From Malachius bipustulatus (taxonomy: Eukaryota > Arthropoda > Insecta > Coleoptera > Melyridae), in NCBI GenBank assembly GCA_910589415.1, contig OU342639.1, positions 29,272,268-29,336,267 on the forward strand: a stretch of 64,000 bases of DNA, in the 5' to 3' direction. The notes under the pieces are model-generated. The model was given only the letters and a program-made list of their open reading frames with translations. It did not search any database and had not been told where the DNA came from. The position numbers and the translations under genes were made by a program. Of this stretch, positions 24,400 through 34,084 are shown one piece after another. Each line of letters starts with the position of its first letter. The first letter of the stretch is position 1.

Positions 24400-25400
24400 A
24401 CAGCAAGATATGAGCGCTCACTGGGGCTCGAATATATACCAAAGTGTTTAAAGACACTCAGCCGAGGGTCCCCCAATAGAATTACACCCACGAGAGTTGC
24501 TAGCACAGGGTGCGACTCTATCAGAGTTTCCAGACACCCAAGACCTCAGAGACGGATCTGACAGCTCCGTAAAGTTGGGTTGAAACTGCATGATATAAAA
24601 TGTCGCTAAAATACCCAAGCAGACGGGGAGCTCATGGAATACAGCCCAGAAGACATGGAACGAATCTGATCGCAATAACCAAGTATCCTTCAGAGGGATC
24701 CAGAGCTAAATCCGCCAAAGGACTTGCACTTTGTTTTCAGAAGAGACATGCTGTGCAGTATGCTTATATATCAGCTCCTTAAACAACCTATTATGACAGC
24801 AGCGAGACTATAGGGATATTAAAAACCATATATTAGTATTATTTCATTCATGGTTACATAAAAGGTATGTGATAGGGGGGCCCTAGTTCATAGGTCATAG
24901 ACGCTCCGTAGATAATATACCTATACCTATACCTATATATATAGAACCCAAACAAACGTCTTCTTTTTACTAATATGTACTTGGCTCGAATAACTCTCCA
25001 CTTTGTTGTTGTAATTATATATATTTATATACCTATAATAATATATACCTATACCTATTACCGTGAATTAAGACAGAAATTCATAAATAAATAGCACTTC
25101 TTTTAAAAATTATACATAACCGCTAATCGGCGACACCACGTACACTGTTTTGTTATGGGAATACAATAGAGGAGTCAAGTTATTCCTTCGTAATCGACAA
25201 ACAACGGACGGACGACCACCAACGTCGAAAACCGTTATTATGTTAATCCATAGATCCGTCGCACCCATCAGCATCGAAAACCGGTATTCACTACGAAGAT
25301 CTAACTGTATACCTACCCACCCACTTACCCAACTACTACCTGCACCGAAAACCGGTTTTATATGACTCACCACGGAGACGACAAGTTTCGACACGTCTAA
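24400..25400. other. Left-arm stretch without a confident gene
   Basis: At 24,448-24,780 there are short frames on both strands. On the minus strand TATATAAG (24,763-24,770) lies about 20 bases before an ATG at 24,749, but that frame is only 19 codons. A 75-codon frame further on (24,675 to 24,448, minus) lacks a good start. From 24,900 to 25,060 there are CCTATA repeats. At 25,200-25,370 three GTCGAAAACCGTTATTAT-like blocks occur. I call no gene. Confidence 0.4.
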
Positions 25401-25547
25401 ATTGAATCATAATATGCAGAGTGGTGGCCGATATCCACTACTTGATGCACTCATTAGCATAAACATAATAGAGGGGATGGGGAGGAAATCGGGGTGTATG
25501 ATGTAAGGGATGTGTACCTGGTAGGGGAGGGGGTAACGCCTAAGTAC

Positions 25548-25563
25548 ACCGCTATGCAGCGGT
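25548..25563. promoter_or_regulatory. Short perfect hairpin upstream of the cassette
   Basis: ACCGCTATGCAGCGGT is a 6-bp stem with a 4-base loop, about 110 bp before the 168-aa gene and mirrored in the right arm. A role as an operator or processing site is only a guess. Confidence 0.3.
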
Positions 25564-25671
25564 ATTACCATATAGTCTTCTGACTGAGTGTGCGAATTTA
25601 GTTCATTCCGGCTGAAGACAGTATTGTTATACAAGTTGCCATGGTGTACCCTTACAAGACGCTGAATCATC

Positions 25672-26178
25672 ATGTATCGTACAAATCTGCTATCCGAGGC
25701 CATACCGGAGTCGCAGCAAGAGAGGCGTATGCAGGAAATCTACGCTAAGTGTCTCCTATATGCAAGCACAATCCCCTTAAATGATAGCGCGTGCAAGTTG
25801 ATAACTTTGGGTCTTAATCCATGCACGAATTTTTGGACGGTGATTAAATTACACAGTGCGGAGTCTCCAAATGCCTGCGTAGTGATGAACACCGAGGGTT
25901 TCTACGCATTGATGCAGATGCTACCAGAATTATTCACCGAGTGCGAAATCGCCACCATAGAGAACCGCCGCAGTTATAATCTAGAACAATACGTCATAAA
26001 TCCCAGGCAAGGCACCAACATACAGCTGATACCCAGGTTTCAAGGAAAGTACGGATATAATATATGCCTGGGGATTGCAACTCTTAAAAGACTGAAATCT
26101 CTAGAAAACTACATCCAAGATTTGATCAATAGTTTGGAAAAGGACGACAGACGTATCAATACAGATGCCTGTTTGTGA
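25672..26178 (+). CDS. 168-aa duplicated PC4-like protein, left-arm copy
   Basis: I do not recognise this protein by name. It reads as two aligned units, residues about 41-91 and 102-152. Each has an NP dipeptide (49-50 and 110-111), a strand with alternating hydrophobics (WTVIKL; NIQLIP), another strand (ACVVMNTEG; YNICLGIAT) and an amphipathic helix (FYALMQMLPELF; LKRLKSLENYIQDLINSL). Strands followed by one long helix resemble the PC4/p15 fold, which binds single-stranded DNA; this is inference from pattern, not a search. The N-terminus (1-35) is polar and helical. The ATG at 25,672 is the first in frame after upstream stops. A second gene starts 3 bases after its stop. The frame is open in both arms with one residue changed (Phe54 here, Leu on the right), which suggests a functional product. 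Confidence 0.72.
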   Translation: MYRTNLLSEAIPESQQERRMQEIYAKCLLYASTIPLNDSACKLITLGLNPCTNFWTVIKLHSAESPNACVVMNTEGFYALMQMLPELFTECEIATIENRRSYNLEQYVINPRQGTNIQLIPRFQGKYGYNICLGIATLKRLKSLENYIQDLINSLEKDDRRINTDACL

Positions 26179-26181
26179 ACA

Positions 26182-26397
26182 ATGGCTGAAGAGGCAGCCA
26201 TAGAGATAGGTGAAGCAGGGAGTCTGAATGCAGAAAGCCTACCAAGAATATGCAGCAAGCTGGGGCCTAGATTTATGGATCTAACAGAAATTGCAGCCAA
26301 GTTTCCCAGTGTGTTGCTACCAATAGTGCGCGGTGCTGTGGATCGCATTCATGAATCATATCGGATCGAATATTCGCAAATGTACTGTGTATTATGA
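26182..26397 (+). CDS. 71-aa acidic small protein, left-arm copy
   Basis: Unrecognised 71-residue protein. The N-terminus is acidic (MAEEAAIEIGEAG) and a helical middle follows (LTEIAAKFPSVLLPIVRGAV), with no signal peptide or clear membrane span. The ATG lies 3 bases after the stop of the 168-aa gene, in a different frame (26,176-26,178 TGA; 26,182 ATG). The two could be translated from one transcript by reinitiation or joined by splicing or frameshifting. An AATAAA at 26,442-26,447, 45 bases after the stop, would serve both. The frame is identical in the other arm, which supports reality, although the arms may simply be homogenised copies. Confidence 0.55.
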   Translation: MAEEAAIEIGEAGSLNAESLPRICSKLGPRFMDLTEIAAKFPSVLLPIVRGAVDRIHESYRIEYSQMYCVL

Positions 26398-26441
26398 GAT
26401 TGAGGTTATGGGCATAACCGCATTTATTGTAATAATCTTTG

Positions 26442-26447
26442 AATAAA
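26442..26447 (+). terminator. Polyadenylation signal of the left cassette
   Basis: AATAAA, 45 bases after the 71-aa frame, followed by an AT-rich stretch. Mirrored at 31,269-31,274. Confidence 0.5.
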
Positions 26448-26459
26448 TATCTAAGTATA

Positions 26460-27440
26460 AAATCATTTTATTTATTTTAATATTACACCTAAGCTCATGT
26501 GATAGATATAGCGAGAGTCGCCCCGTCAAGGAACGTCCACTGGCGTTGGGACAATGACATGATCCAGCGGTGTAAGTTAAAAACAAAATTTATTAGTATA
26601 TTAGTATATTAGTATTATATCCTGGTTACATAAAAAGTATGAGATCAGGGCATAGTTCATAGGTCTTGGATGATCCGTAGATAATAGACATATACAATAA
26701 ATAACACATCTTAAAAAAAAAAACATTATACATATCCGCTGGTTGGAGGCATCCAGATAAAATATATGTTAGAAGGGCTAGTGAGATAAAATACTATTGG
26801 AATAGGCTACCCATAGAGTAATCAGGCAGATGGTGATACCTTCAAAATTATAACAATTAGCTTCACCCCTGATAGGGCCTCAGGGCGAAACATACAGTAT
26901 ACGTTGACATTATACCGAGAATTGTGCCAAGAGAAAGGGAATAGTTACCATTAAAATAAGGATAATTAGTGCTTGGTGCGTCCACTGGTGGTTGCCATGG
27001 CATACCTTCAGAACGTTCCATATCTTAACTAGATGAGGCGAAATATAGGAAAGAGACAGGACGAGGAAGTAAAGAAATTAATATTAAACAGTTTCTCAAC
27101 TTAATATTTCCCTTTATAACCTGCATAGTAGCAAGGTTATTATCTTGGTCAACATCATGGTGGGCAGAGGGGTACCACCTGGGCAATAGTCTACACCGGT
27201 CCAAAATAGGTATTGGTAGTGAAAAATCTGCACCATAATAATTAACGACCCTGACTGAAGGCCCAGACGGTAGTGGCGGCCACCCTGCATATCATTCGCC
27301 CGGTACTTTGTCTGACATACAATAGAGCTGCACACCTGCATCCGGTGTTCGGCGGTCCTTTGTCTGGAATACAATAGGGTTAATTAAGCAGAATCACGTA
27401 TCGACATGCCTCGACTTGTCGGTACCCGCACACCTGCATC
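26460..27440. other. Left-arm stretch between cassette and central repeats
   Basis: No gene supported. An 86-codon minus frame (27,374-27,114) starts inside an iteron-like block (GTATTCCAGACAAAGG) and is probably chance. At 27,310-27,420 the subterminal units (ATACAATAGAGCTGCACACC; TATCGACATGCCTCGACTTG) recur singly. Confidence 0.4.
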
Positions 27441-28440
27441 CTATTGCATGGCTGCTCAGCTCGGACCAAGTCAAATCTGCTTGTTATCAAGTCTCGGATA
27501 TCGCGGGTCAACGATTGTTCATCTCCCGTAGCATCTGACCATTGCCTCGCAGTTAGGCTCTGACCAAATCTCAGCGAGTCTGACTGTAGCGGCGCGGATC
27601 GGACTGCTCAACGTCTGATCGTCTCTTATCGGATCTGGCTGACGGTGCGGACCTGATCAAGGTATCCGGGCTTTGTTCTGCGCATATCCTATCGATTTTG
27701 GTTGACTAACACATCTCTGATCTGAGGGGTAACGTATGTCCTATGTCTTGGTCTTATCCATAGGCCGAGGGTAGGTAGCGGAAACGTGGTAGCTGAAACT
27801 CGATGTATGTGGATGTGTGATGATGTGGACTGGTAGCTGAAACATAAGTGTAGATAAAATGACAGTTATAAAATTCTGTAAGATAACAATTATTAAGACT
27901 GTATGATTAGGTGGCAGTTGGCCAAAAATGACAACACGGCACTCGATAAGTGTACAGGTTTATACCCATGTTATCAAGATGCTAACAGGGAAACGATCGA
28001 TTATTACCCTCAACAACTTGAACAACGTTGTCACATTGAGAAAACCGGTGGGCGATGACGGGTTAACGGCTGGTCATATCCTATCGGATCCGGCCTAAGG
28101 CGTCGAGTCGACCAATGCATAACTGCTCAGTTATGACCAGGTCAAAGCTGATTGTTATCAAATCTCAGAGTTCGCCGGTCAACGGTTGTTCACCCTCAAT
28201 CGGATCTGTCAGGCGGTGCAGGCCTGACCAATGCCTCGCGTTTAGGCCCTAATCAAGTCTCATCGAATTTTGCTGGTTGGTGCGTCTCGGATCGGGCGGG
28301 TCATCGTCTTAGCGTCTCTTAACGGAACTGGCTGACGGCGGACCTGATCAATGCATCGCGGCGATGCGCTGACCAGGTCCCATCGATTTGATTGGCTAAC
28401 ACGTCTCGAATCTAACGGGGTAACGTCTGGTACAGAGCCG
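27440..28440. repeat. Degenerate ~330-bp direct duplication, left arm
   Basis: 27,448-27,740 and 28,110-28,435 run parallel. Both have GCTCAG, then GTCAAA(T/G)CTG, TTGTTATCAA, TCAACG(A/G)TTGTTCA, TGCCTCGC, GGATCTGGCTGACGG or a variant, GCGGACCTGATCAA, then TTGATTGGCTAACACGTCTC or its variant, and finally GGGGTAACGT. Within each there are shorter echoes of GACCAGGTC and TCTCATCGAAT. Non-coding and G/C-richer than the flanking genome. Confidence 0.7.
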
Positions 28441-28644
28441 GCAGGTCCGGTCAGTTCGGCTCTCATTTCCCTAGACTGCCATTATCCCCTAGAATCTACG
28501 GATATACAGCCTACCTGCCCCGAGTCCTTAAGGAACCGGTTATCGATATTAATCAATGATGCTTATGGGTATCTCAACTATCTAATTAACATAAAGAAAA
28601 ATTAACTTGACAGGTTCATTGCATACCGCTCATGATTAACGACC

Positions 28645-28669
28645 CTAATTTGCATAAATAACCCATTAA
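28645..28669 (-). repeat. 25-bp end motif, copy 2 (inner left)
   Basis: Inverted relative of the motif at 22,592-22,616 (one T/A difference in the T run), about 195 bp before the palindrome centre. It shows that the central end of the arm resembles the outer end. The similarity continues weakly into GTCGTTAATCATG, comparable to GTCATTAATCACG. Confidence 0.8.
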
Positions 28670-28723
28670 CTTGAAAGATTTATTGCTATCATGTGGCCGG
28701 GTCAGATCCTGTCGGCTCTGCAT

Positions 28724-28812
28724 GAGCCCCGGTCAGCTCGGATAAAATATTACAGAGCCCCGGTCAGCTCGATTAAATATTACAGACCCCCGGTTAGCTC
28801 GGATAAAATATA
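28724..28812 (+). repeat. Three ~31-bp tandem repeats beside the centre, left
   Basis: The unit GAGCCCCGGTCAGCTCGGAT followed by AAAATATTACA occurs at 28,724, 28,755 and, with changes, 28,785. Mirrored at about 28,917-29,005. GTCAGCTC and GGTTAGCTC cores next to AT-rich tails look like ordered protein-binding sites. Confidence 0.8.
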
Positions 28813-28826
28813 AAGTATAGGAAGTG

Positions 28827-28902
28827 TCATTTCATACTCGGGGGATTGTCGTACTTGGCTGCGCCTCGTACGATACCAATCTCCCACTCGTGTGATATGA
28901 GT
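28827..28902. other. Imperfect hairpin-like core at the palindrome centre
   Basis: The arms stop pairing perfectly here. The left side reads CATACTCGGGGGATTG then TCGTAC; the right side reads TCGTACGATACCAATCTCCC then ACTCGTGTGATATGAG. They pair with several mismatches and bulges around a GGCTGCGCC tip. A large perfect palindrome with an imperfectly paired tip is what results when a linear DNA with an incompletely paired hairpin end is copied through (known for poxvirus and parvovirus junctions). Applying that model here is inference. Confidence 0.65.
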
Positions 28903-28916
28903 CACTTTCTATACTT

Positions 28917-29005
28917 TATATTTTATCCGAGCTAACCGGGGGTCTGTAATATTTAATCGAGCTGACCGGGGCTCTGTAATATTTTATCCGAGCTGACCGG
29001 GGCTC
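28917..29005 (-). repeat. Three ~31-bp tandem repeats beside the centre, right
   Basis: Mirror image of 28,724-28,812, reading ATCCGAGCTAACCGGGGGTC, then ATCGAGCTGACCGGGGCTCT, then the third unit. Confidence 0.8.
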
Positions 29006-29059
29006 ATGCAGAGCCGACAGGATCTGACCCGGCCACATGATAGCAATAAATCTTTCAAG

Positions 29060-29084
29060 TTAATGGGTTATTTATGCAAATTAG
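29060..29084 (+). repeat. 25-bp end motif, copy 3 (inner right)
   Basis: TTAATGGGTTATTTATGC followed by AAATTAG, the mirror of copy 2 at 28,645-28,669. Same orientation as the outer left copy at 22,592. Confidence 0.8.
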
Positions 29085-29289
29085 AGTCGTTAATCATGAG
29101 CGGTATGCAATGAACCTGTCAAGTTAATTTTTCTTTATGTTAATTAGATAGTTGAGATACCCATAAGCATCATTGATTAATATCGATAACCGGTTCCTTA
29201 AGGACTCGGGGCAGGTAGGCTGTATATCCGTAGATTCTAGGGGATAATGGCAGTCTAGGGAAATGAGAGCCGAACTGACCGGACCTGCC

Positions 29290-30290
29290 GGCTCTGTACC
29301 AGACGTTGCCCCGTTAGATTCGAGACGTGTTAGCCAATCAAATCGATGGGACCTGGTCAGCGCATCGCCGCGATGCATTGATCAGGTCCGCCGTCAGCCA
29401 GTTCCGTTAAGAGACGCTAAGACGATGACCCGCCCGATCCGAGACGCACCAACCAGCAAAATTCGATGAGACTTGATTAGGGCCTAAACGCGAGGCATTG
29501 GTCAGGCCTGCACCGCCTGACAGATCCGATTGAGGGTGAACAACCGTTGACCGGCGAACTCTGAGATTTGATAACAATCAGCTTTGACCTGGTCATAACT
29601 GAGCAGTTATGCATTGGTCGACTCGACGCCTTAGGCCGGATCCGATAGGATATGACCAGCCGTTAACCCGTCATCGCCCACCGGTTTTCTCAATGTGACA
29701 ACGTTGTTCAAGTTGTTGAGGGTAATAATCGATCGTTTCCCTGTTAGCATCTTGATAACATGGGTATAAACCTGTACACTTATCGAGTGCCGTGTTGTCA
29801 TTTTTGGCCAACTGCCACCTAATCATACAGTCTTAATAATTGTTATCTTACAGAATTTTATAACTGTCATTTTATCTACACTTATGTTTCAGCTACCAGT
29901 CCACATCATACATCGAGTTTCAGCTACCACGTTTCCGCTACCTACCCTCGGCCTATGGATAAGACCAAGACATAGGACATACGTTACCCCTCAGATCAGA
30001 GATGTGTTAGTCAACCAAAATCGATAGGATATGCGCAGAACAAAGCCCGGATACCTTGATCAGGTCCGCACAGTCAGCCAGATCCGATAAGAGACGATCA
30101 GACGTTGAGCAGTCCGATCCGCGCCGCTACAGTCAGACTCGCTGAGATTTGGTCAGAGCCTAACTGCGAGGCAATGGTCAGATGCTACGGGAGATGAACA
30201 ATCGTTGACCCGCGATATCCGAGACTTGATAACAAGCAGATTTGACTTGGTCCGAGCTGAGCAGCCATGCAATAGGATGCAGGTGTGCGG
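29290..30290. repeat. Degenerate direct duplication, right arm
   Basis: Mirror of 27,440-28,440. It differs at a few sites, for example C for T opposite 28,434, an inserted-looking difference at about 29,910 (13 bases shorter) and T for G opposite 27,643. Confidence 0.7.
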
Positions 30291-31260
30291 GTACCGACAA
30301 GTCGAGGCATGTCGATACGTGATTCTGCTTAATTAACCCTATTGTATTCCAGACAAAGGACCGCCGAACACCGGATGCAGGTGTGCAGCTCTATTGTATG
30401 TCAGACAAAGTACCGGGCGAATGATATGCAGGGTGGCCGCCACTACCGTCTGGGCCTTCAGTCAGGGTCGTTAATTATTATGGTGCAGATTTTTCACTAC
30501 CAATACCTATTTTGGACCGGTGTAGACTATTGCCCAGGTGGTACCCCTCTGCCCACCATGATGTTGACCAAGATAATAACCTTGCTACTATGCAGGTTAT
30601 AAAGGGAAATATTAAGTTGAGAAACTGTTTAATATTAATTTCTTTACTTCCTCGTCCTGTCTCTTTCCTATATTTCGCCTCATCTAGTTAAGATATGGAA
30701 CGTTCTGAAGGTATGCCATGGCAACCACCAGTGGACGCACCAAGCACTAATTATCCTTATTTTAATGGTAACTATTCCCTTTCTCTTGGCACAATTCTCG
30801 GTATAATGTCAACGTATACTGTATGTTTCGCCCTGAGGCCCTATCAGGGGTGAAGCTAATTGTTATAATTTTGAAGGTATCACCATCTGCCTGATTACTC
30901 TATGGGTAGCCTATTCCAATAGTATTTTATCTCACTAGCCCTTCTAACATATATTTTATCTGGATGCCTCCAACCAGCGGATATGTATAATGTTTTTTTT
31001 TTTAAGATGTGTTATTTATTGTATATGTCTATTATCTACGGATCATCCAAGACCTATGAACTATGCCCTGATCTCATACTTTTTATGTAACCAGGATATA
31101 ATACTAATATACTAATATACTAATAAATTTTGTTTTTAACTTACACCGCTGGATCATGTCATTGTCCCAACGCCAGTGGACGTTCCTTGACGGGGCGACT
31201 CTCGCTATATCTATCACATGAGCTTAGGTGTAATATTAAAATAAATAAAATGATTTTATA
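30290..31260. other. Right-arm stretch between central repeats and cassette
   Basis: Mirror of 26,460-27,440; nothing additional is seen. Confidence 0.4.
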
Positions 31261-31268
31261 CTTAGATA

Positions 31269-31274
31269 TTTATT
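31269..31274 (-). terminator. Polyadenylation signal of the right cassette
   Basis: TTTATT on the plus strand (AATAAA on minus), 45 bases beyond the stop of the 71-aa frame at 31,319. Confidence 0.5.
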
Positions 31275-31318
31275 CAAAGATTATTACAATAAATGCGGTT
31301 ATGCCCATAACCTCAATC

Positions 31319-31534
31319 TCATAATACACAGTACATTTGCGAATATTCGATCCGATATGATTCATGAATGCGATCCACAGCACCGCGCACTATTGGTAGC
31401 AACACACTGGGAAACTTGGCTGCAATTTCTGTTAGATCCATAAATCTAGGCCCCAGCTTGCTGCATATTCTTGGTAGGCTTTCTGCATTCAGACTCCCTG
31501 CTTCACCTATCTCTATGGCTGCCTCTTCAGCCAT
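31319..31534 (-). CDS. 71-aa acidic small protein, right-arm copy
   Basis: Mirror copy of the gene at 26,182-26,397 with an identical predicted product of 71 residues: acidic start MAEEAAIEIG, hydrophobic helix around FPSVLLPIVR, Tyr-rich end. It starts 3 bases after the stop of the 168-aa gene at 31,538. Function unknown. The two copies are transcribed in opposite directions, both toward the palindrome centre, so convergent transcripts could pair into long double-stranded RNA if they read through. Confidence 0.55.
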   Translation of the reverse strand: MAEEAAIEIGEAGSLNAESLPRICSKLGPRFMDLTEIAAKFPSVLLPIVRGAVDRIHESYRIEYSQMYCVL

Positions 31535-31537
31535 TGT

Positions 31538-32044
31538 TCACAAACAGGCATCTGTATTGATACGTCTGTCGTCCTTTTCCAAACTATTGATCAAATCTTG
31601 GATGTAGTTTTCTAGAGATTTCAGTCTTTTAAGAGTTGCAATCCCCAGGCATATATTATATCCGTACTTTCCTTGAAACCTGGGTATCAGCTGTATGTTG
31701 GTGCCTTGCCTGGGATTTATGACGTATTGTTCTAGATTATAACTGCGGCGGTTCTCTATGGTGGCGATTTCGCACTCGGTGAATAATTCTGGTAGCATCT
31801 GCATCAATGCGTAGAAACCCTCGGTGTTCATCACTACGCAGGCATTTGGAGACTCCGCACTGTGTAATTTAATCACCGTCCATAAATTCGTGCATGGATT
31901 AAGACCCAAAGTTATCAACTTGCACGCGCTATCATTTAAGGGGATTGTGCTTGCATATAGGAGACACTTAGCGTAGATTTCCTGCATACGCCTCTCTTGC
32001 TGCGACTCCGGTATGGCCTCGGATAGCAGATTTGTACGATACAT
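31538..32044 (-). CDS. 168-aa duplicated PC4-like protein, right-arm copy
   Basis: Mirror copy of 25,672-26,178 with the same length, same start context (CATC-ATG-TATCG) and same two repeated units (residues about 41-91 and 102-152, NP at 49-50 and 110-111). The only predicted change is residue 54, Leu here and Phe in the left copy, from a single T/A difference next to the conserved-looking Trp55. Both copies being open argues against decay since the palindrome formed, or for recent homogenisation. The proposed role is single-strand DNA binding during replication or transcription control; this is inferred from a PC4-like strand-strand-helix pattern only. It could instead be an unrelated accessory protein of the element. 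Confidence 0.72.
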   Translation of the reverse strand: MYRTNLLSEAIPESQQERRMQEIYAKCLLYASTIPLNDSACKLITLGLNPCTNLWTVIKLHSAESPNACVVMNTEGFYALMQMLPELFTECEIATIENRRSYNLEQYVINPRQGTNIQLIPRFQGKYGYNICLGIATLKRLKSLENYIQDLINSLEKDDRRINTDACL

Positions 32045-32309
32045 GATGATTCAGCGTCTTGTAAGGGTACACCATGGCAACTTGTATAACAATACTGTCT
32101 TCAGCCGGAATGAACTAAATTCGCACACTCAGTCAGAAGACTATATGGTAATACCGCTGCATAGCGGTGTACTTAGGCGTTACCCCCTCCCCTACCAGGT
32201 ACACATCCCTTACATCATACACCCCGATTTCCTCCCCATCCCCTCTATTATGTTTATGCTAATGAGTGCATCAAGTAGTGGATATCGGCCACCACTCTGC
32301 ATATTATGA

Positions 32310-33420
32310 TTCAATTTAGACGTGTCGAAACTTGTCGTCTCCGTGGTGAGTCATATAAAACCGGTTTTCGGTGCAGGTAGTAGTTGGGTAAGTGGGTGGG
32401 TAGGTATACAGTTAGATCTTCGTAGTGAATACCGGTTTTCGATGCTGATGGGTGCGACGGATCTATGGATTAACATAATAACGGTTTTCGACGTTGGTGG
32501 TCGTCCGTCCGTTGTTTGTCGATTACGAAGGAATAACTTGACTCCTCTATTGTATTCCCATAACAAAACAGTGTACGTGGTGTCGCCGATTAGCGGTTAT
32601 GTATAATTTTTAAAAGAAGTGCTATTTATTTATGAATTTCTGTCTTAATTCACGGTAATAGGTATAGGTATATATTATTATAGGTATATAAATATATATA
32701 ATTACAACAACAAAGTGGAGAGTTATTCGAGCCAAGTACATATTAGTAAAAAGAAGACGTTTGTTTGGGTTCTATATATATAGGTATAGGTATAGGTATA
32801 TTATCTACGGAGCGTCTATGACCTATGAACTAGGGCCCCCCTATCACATACCTTTTATGTAACCATGAATGAAATAATACTAATATATGGTTTTTAATAT
32901 CCCTATAGTCTCGCTGCTGTCATAATAGGTTGTTTAAGGAGCTGATATATAAGCATACTGCACAGCATGTCTCTTCTGAAAACAAAGTGCAAGTCCTTTG
33001 GCGGATTTAGCTCTGGATCCCTCTGAAGGATACTTGGTTATTGCGATCAGATTCGTTCCATGTCTTCTGGGCTGTATTCCATGAGCTCCCCGTCTGCTTG
33101 GGTATTTTAGCGACATTTTATATCATGCAGTTTCAACCCAACTTTACGGAGCTGTCAGATCCGTCTCTGAGGTCTTGGGTGTCTGGAAACTCTGATAGAG
33201 TCGCACCCTGTGCTAGCAACTCTCGTGGGTGTAATTCTATTGGGGGACCCTCGGCTGAGTGTCTTTAAACACTTTGGTATATATTCGAGCCCCAGTGAGC
33301 GCTCATATCTTGCTGTAATCAGTACTTAAGACTCCATTGATATCCCTGTAGAATACTTAATACAGGTGATTCATAATATCTGCGCCCTTTTGAGTATGAA
33401 TTATATTTTATTACCTACAC
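32310..33420. other. Right-arm stretch without a confident gene
   Basis: Mirror of the left-arm region 24,290-25,400. It includes CCGGTTTTCG blocks (32,360-32,500), TATAGG repeats (32,655-32,810) and a TATATAAG (32,946-32,953, plus strand) shortly before an ATG at 32,967 that opens only 19 codons. Confidence 0.4.
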
Positions 33421-33424
33421 CAGC

Positions 33425-34070
33425 TGTACGTTATTAATACTATCAGCCCTGTACTTACCTATTATAATCATGAATTAGGCACAAGTACCTACTTATAATT
33501 ATTTAGGTACTTAATTAATATGCTAATACCTACACATACCTACATACCCCCCTAATTACCTATATTATGATGATGATTTAGGCATATAGGTACCTACTTA
33601 TAATTATTTAGGTATTTAATTAATAAGAAGTGACGTTGATGTAACGACTGAGATAAAAATATTAATAATAATAATAATAATAATAATAATGATAATAATA
33701 TTATCACACTGTTTCCGCCGAACTATTCTCTATTTGTAATTAGATAAGTAATTAGTGGATTTGACGGTAATTAGATTAGGGTGGCGGTAATTGTAATTAG
33801 GGATAGACGTAATTAGTGTATTTCACGTAACTGTACTTTTGGTGCACCTCATATAATCATGATTTAGGCATAGATACCTACTTATAATTATTTAGGTACT
33901 TAATTAATAAGTTAGTGTATTTGGGCATAGATACCTACTTATAATAATTATTTAGGTACTTAATTAATAAGTTAGTGTATTTGACGGTAATTAGAAAAAT
34001 AATCGAAATTAGGTAATTAGTGTATTTCACGTAACTGTACTTTTTGTTGTACCTCATTAGTACCTACCGC
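33425..34070 (-). repeat. AT-rich direct repeats and (AAT)n, right arm
   Basis: Mirror of 23,660-24,290. The triplet run at 33,664-33,690 has nine AAT units versus eight on the left. Confidence 0.75.
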
Positions 34071-34084
34071 CACTGACTTATTAA

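Noticed and set aside
25407..25703. 98-codon frame opposite the start of the 168-aa gene
   Set aside because: It overlaps the better-supported gene and its upstream hairpin, starts with a non-ATG codon and shows no domain.
27114..27374. 86-codon minus-strand frame in the arm (mirrored at 30,342-30,602)
   Set aside because: No ATG at its start, it begins inside an iteron-like block, and no domain is recognisable.
28260..29469. Mirrored 68- and 84-codon frames near the palindrome centre
   Set aside because: They overlap on opposite strands inside degenerate direct repeats; long frames are expected here from the G/C-richer composition.
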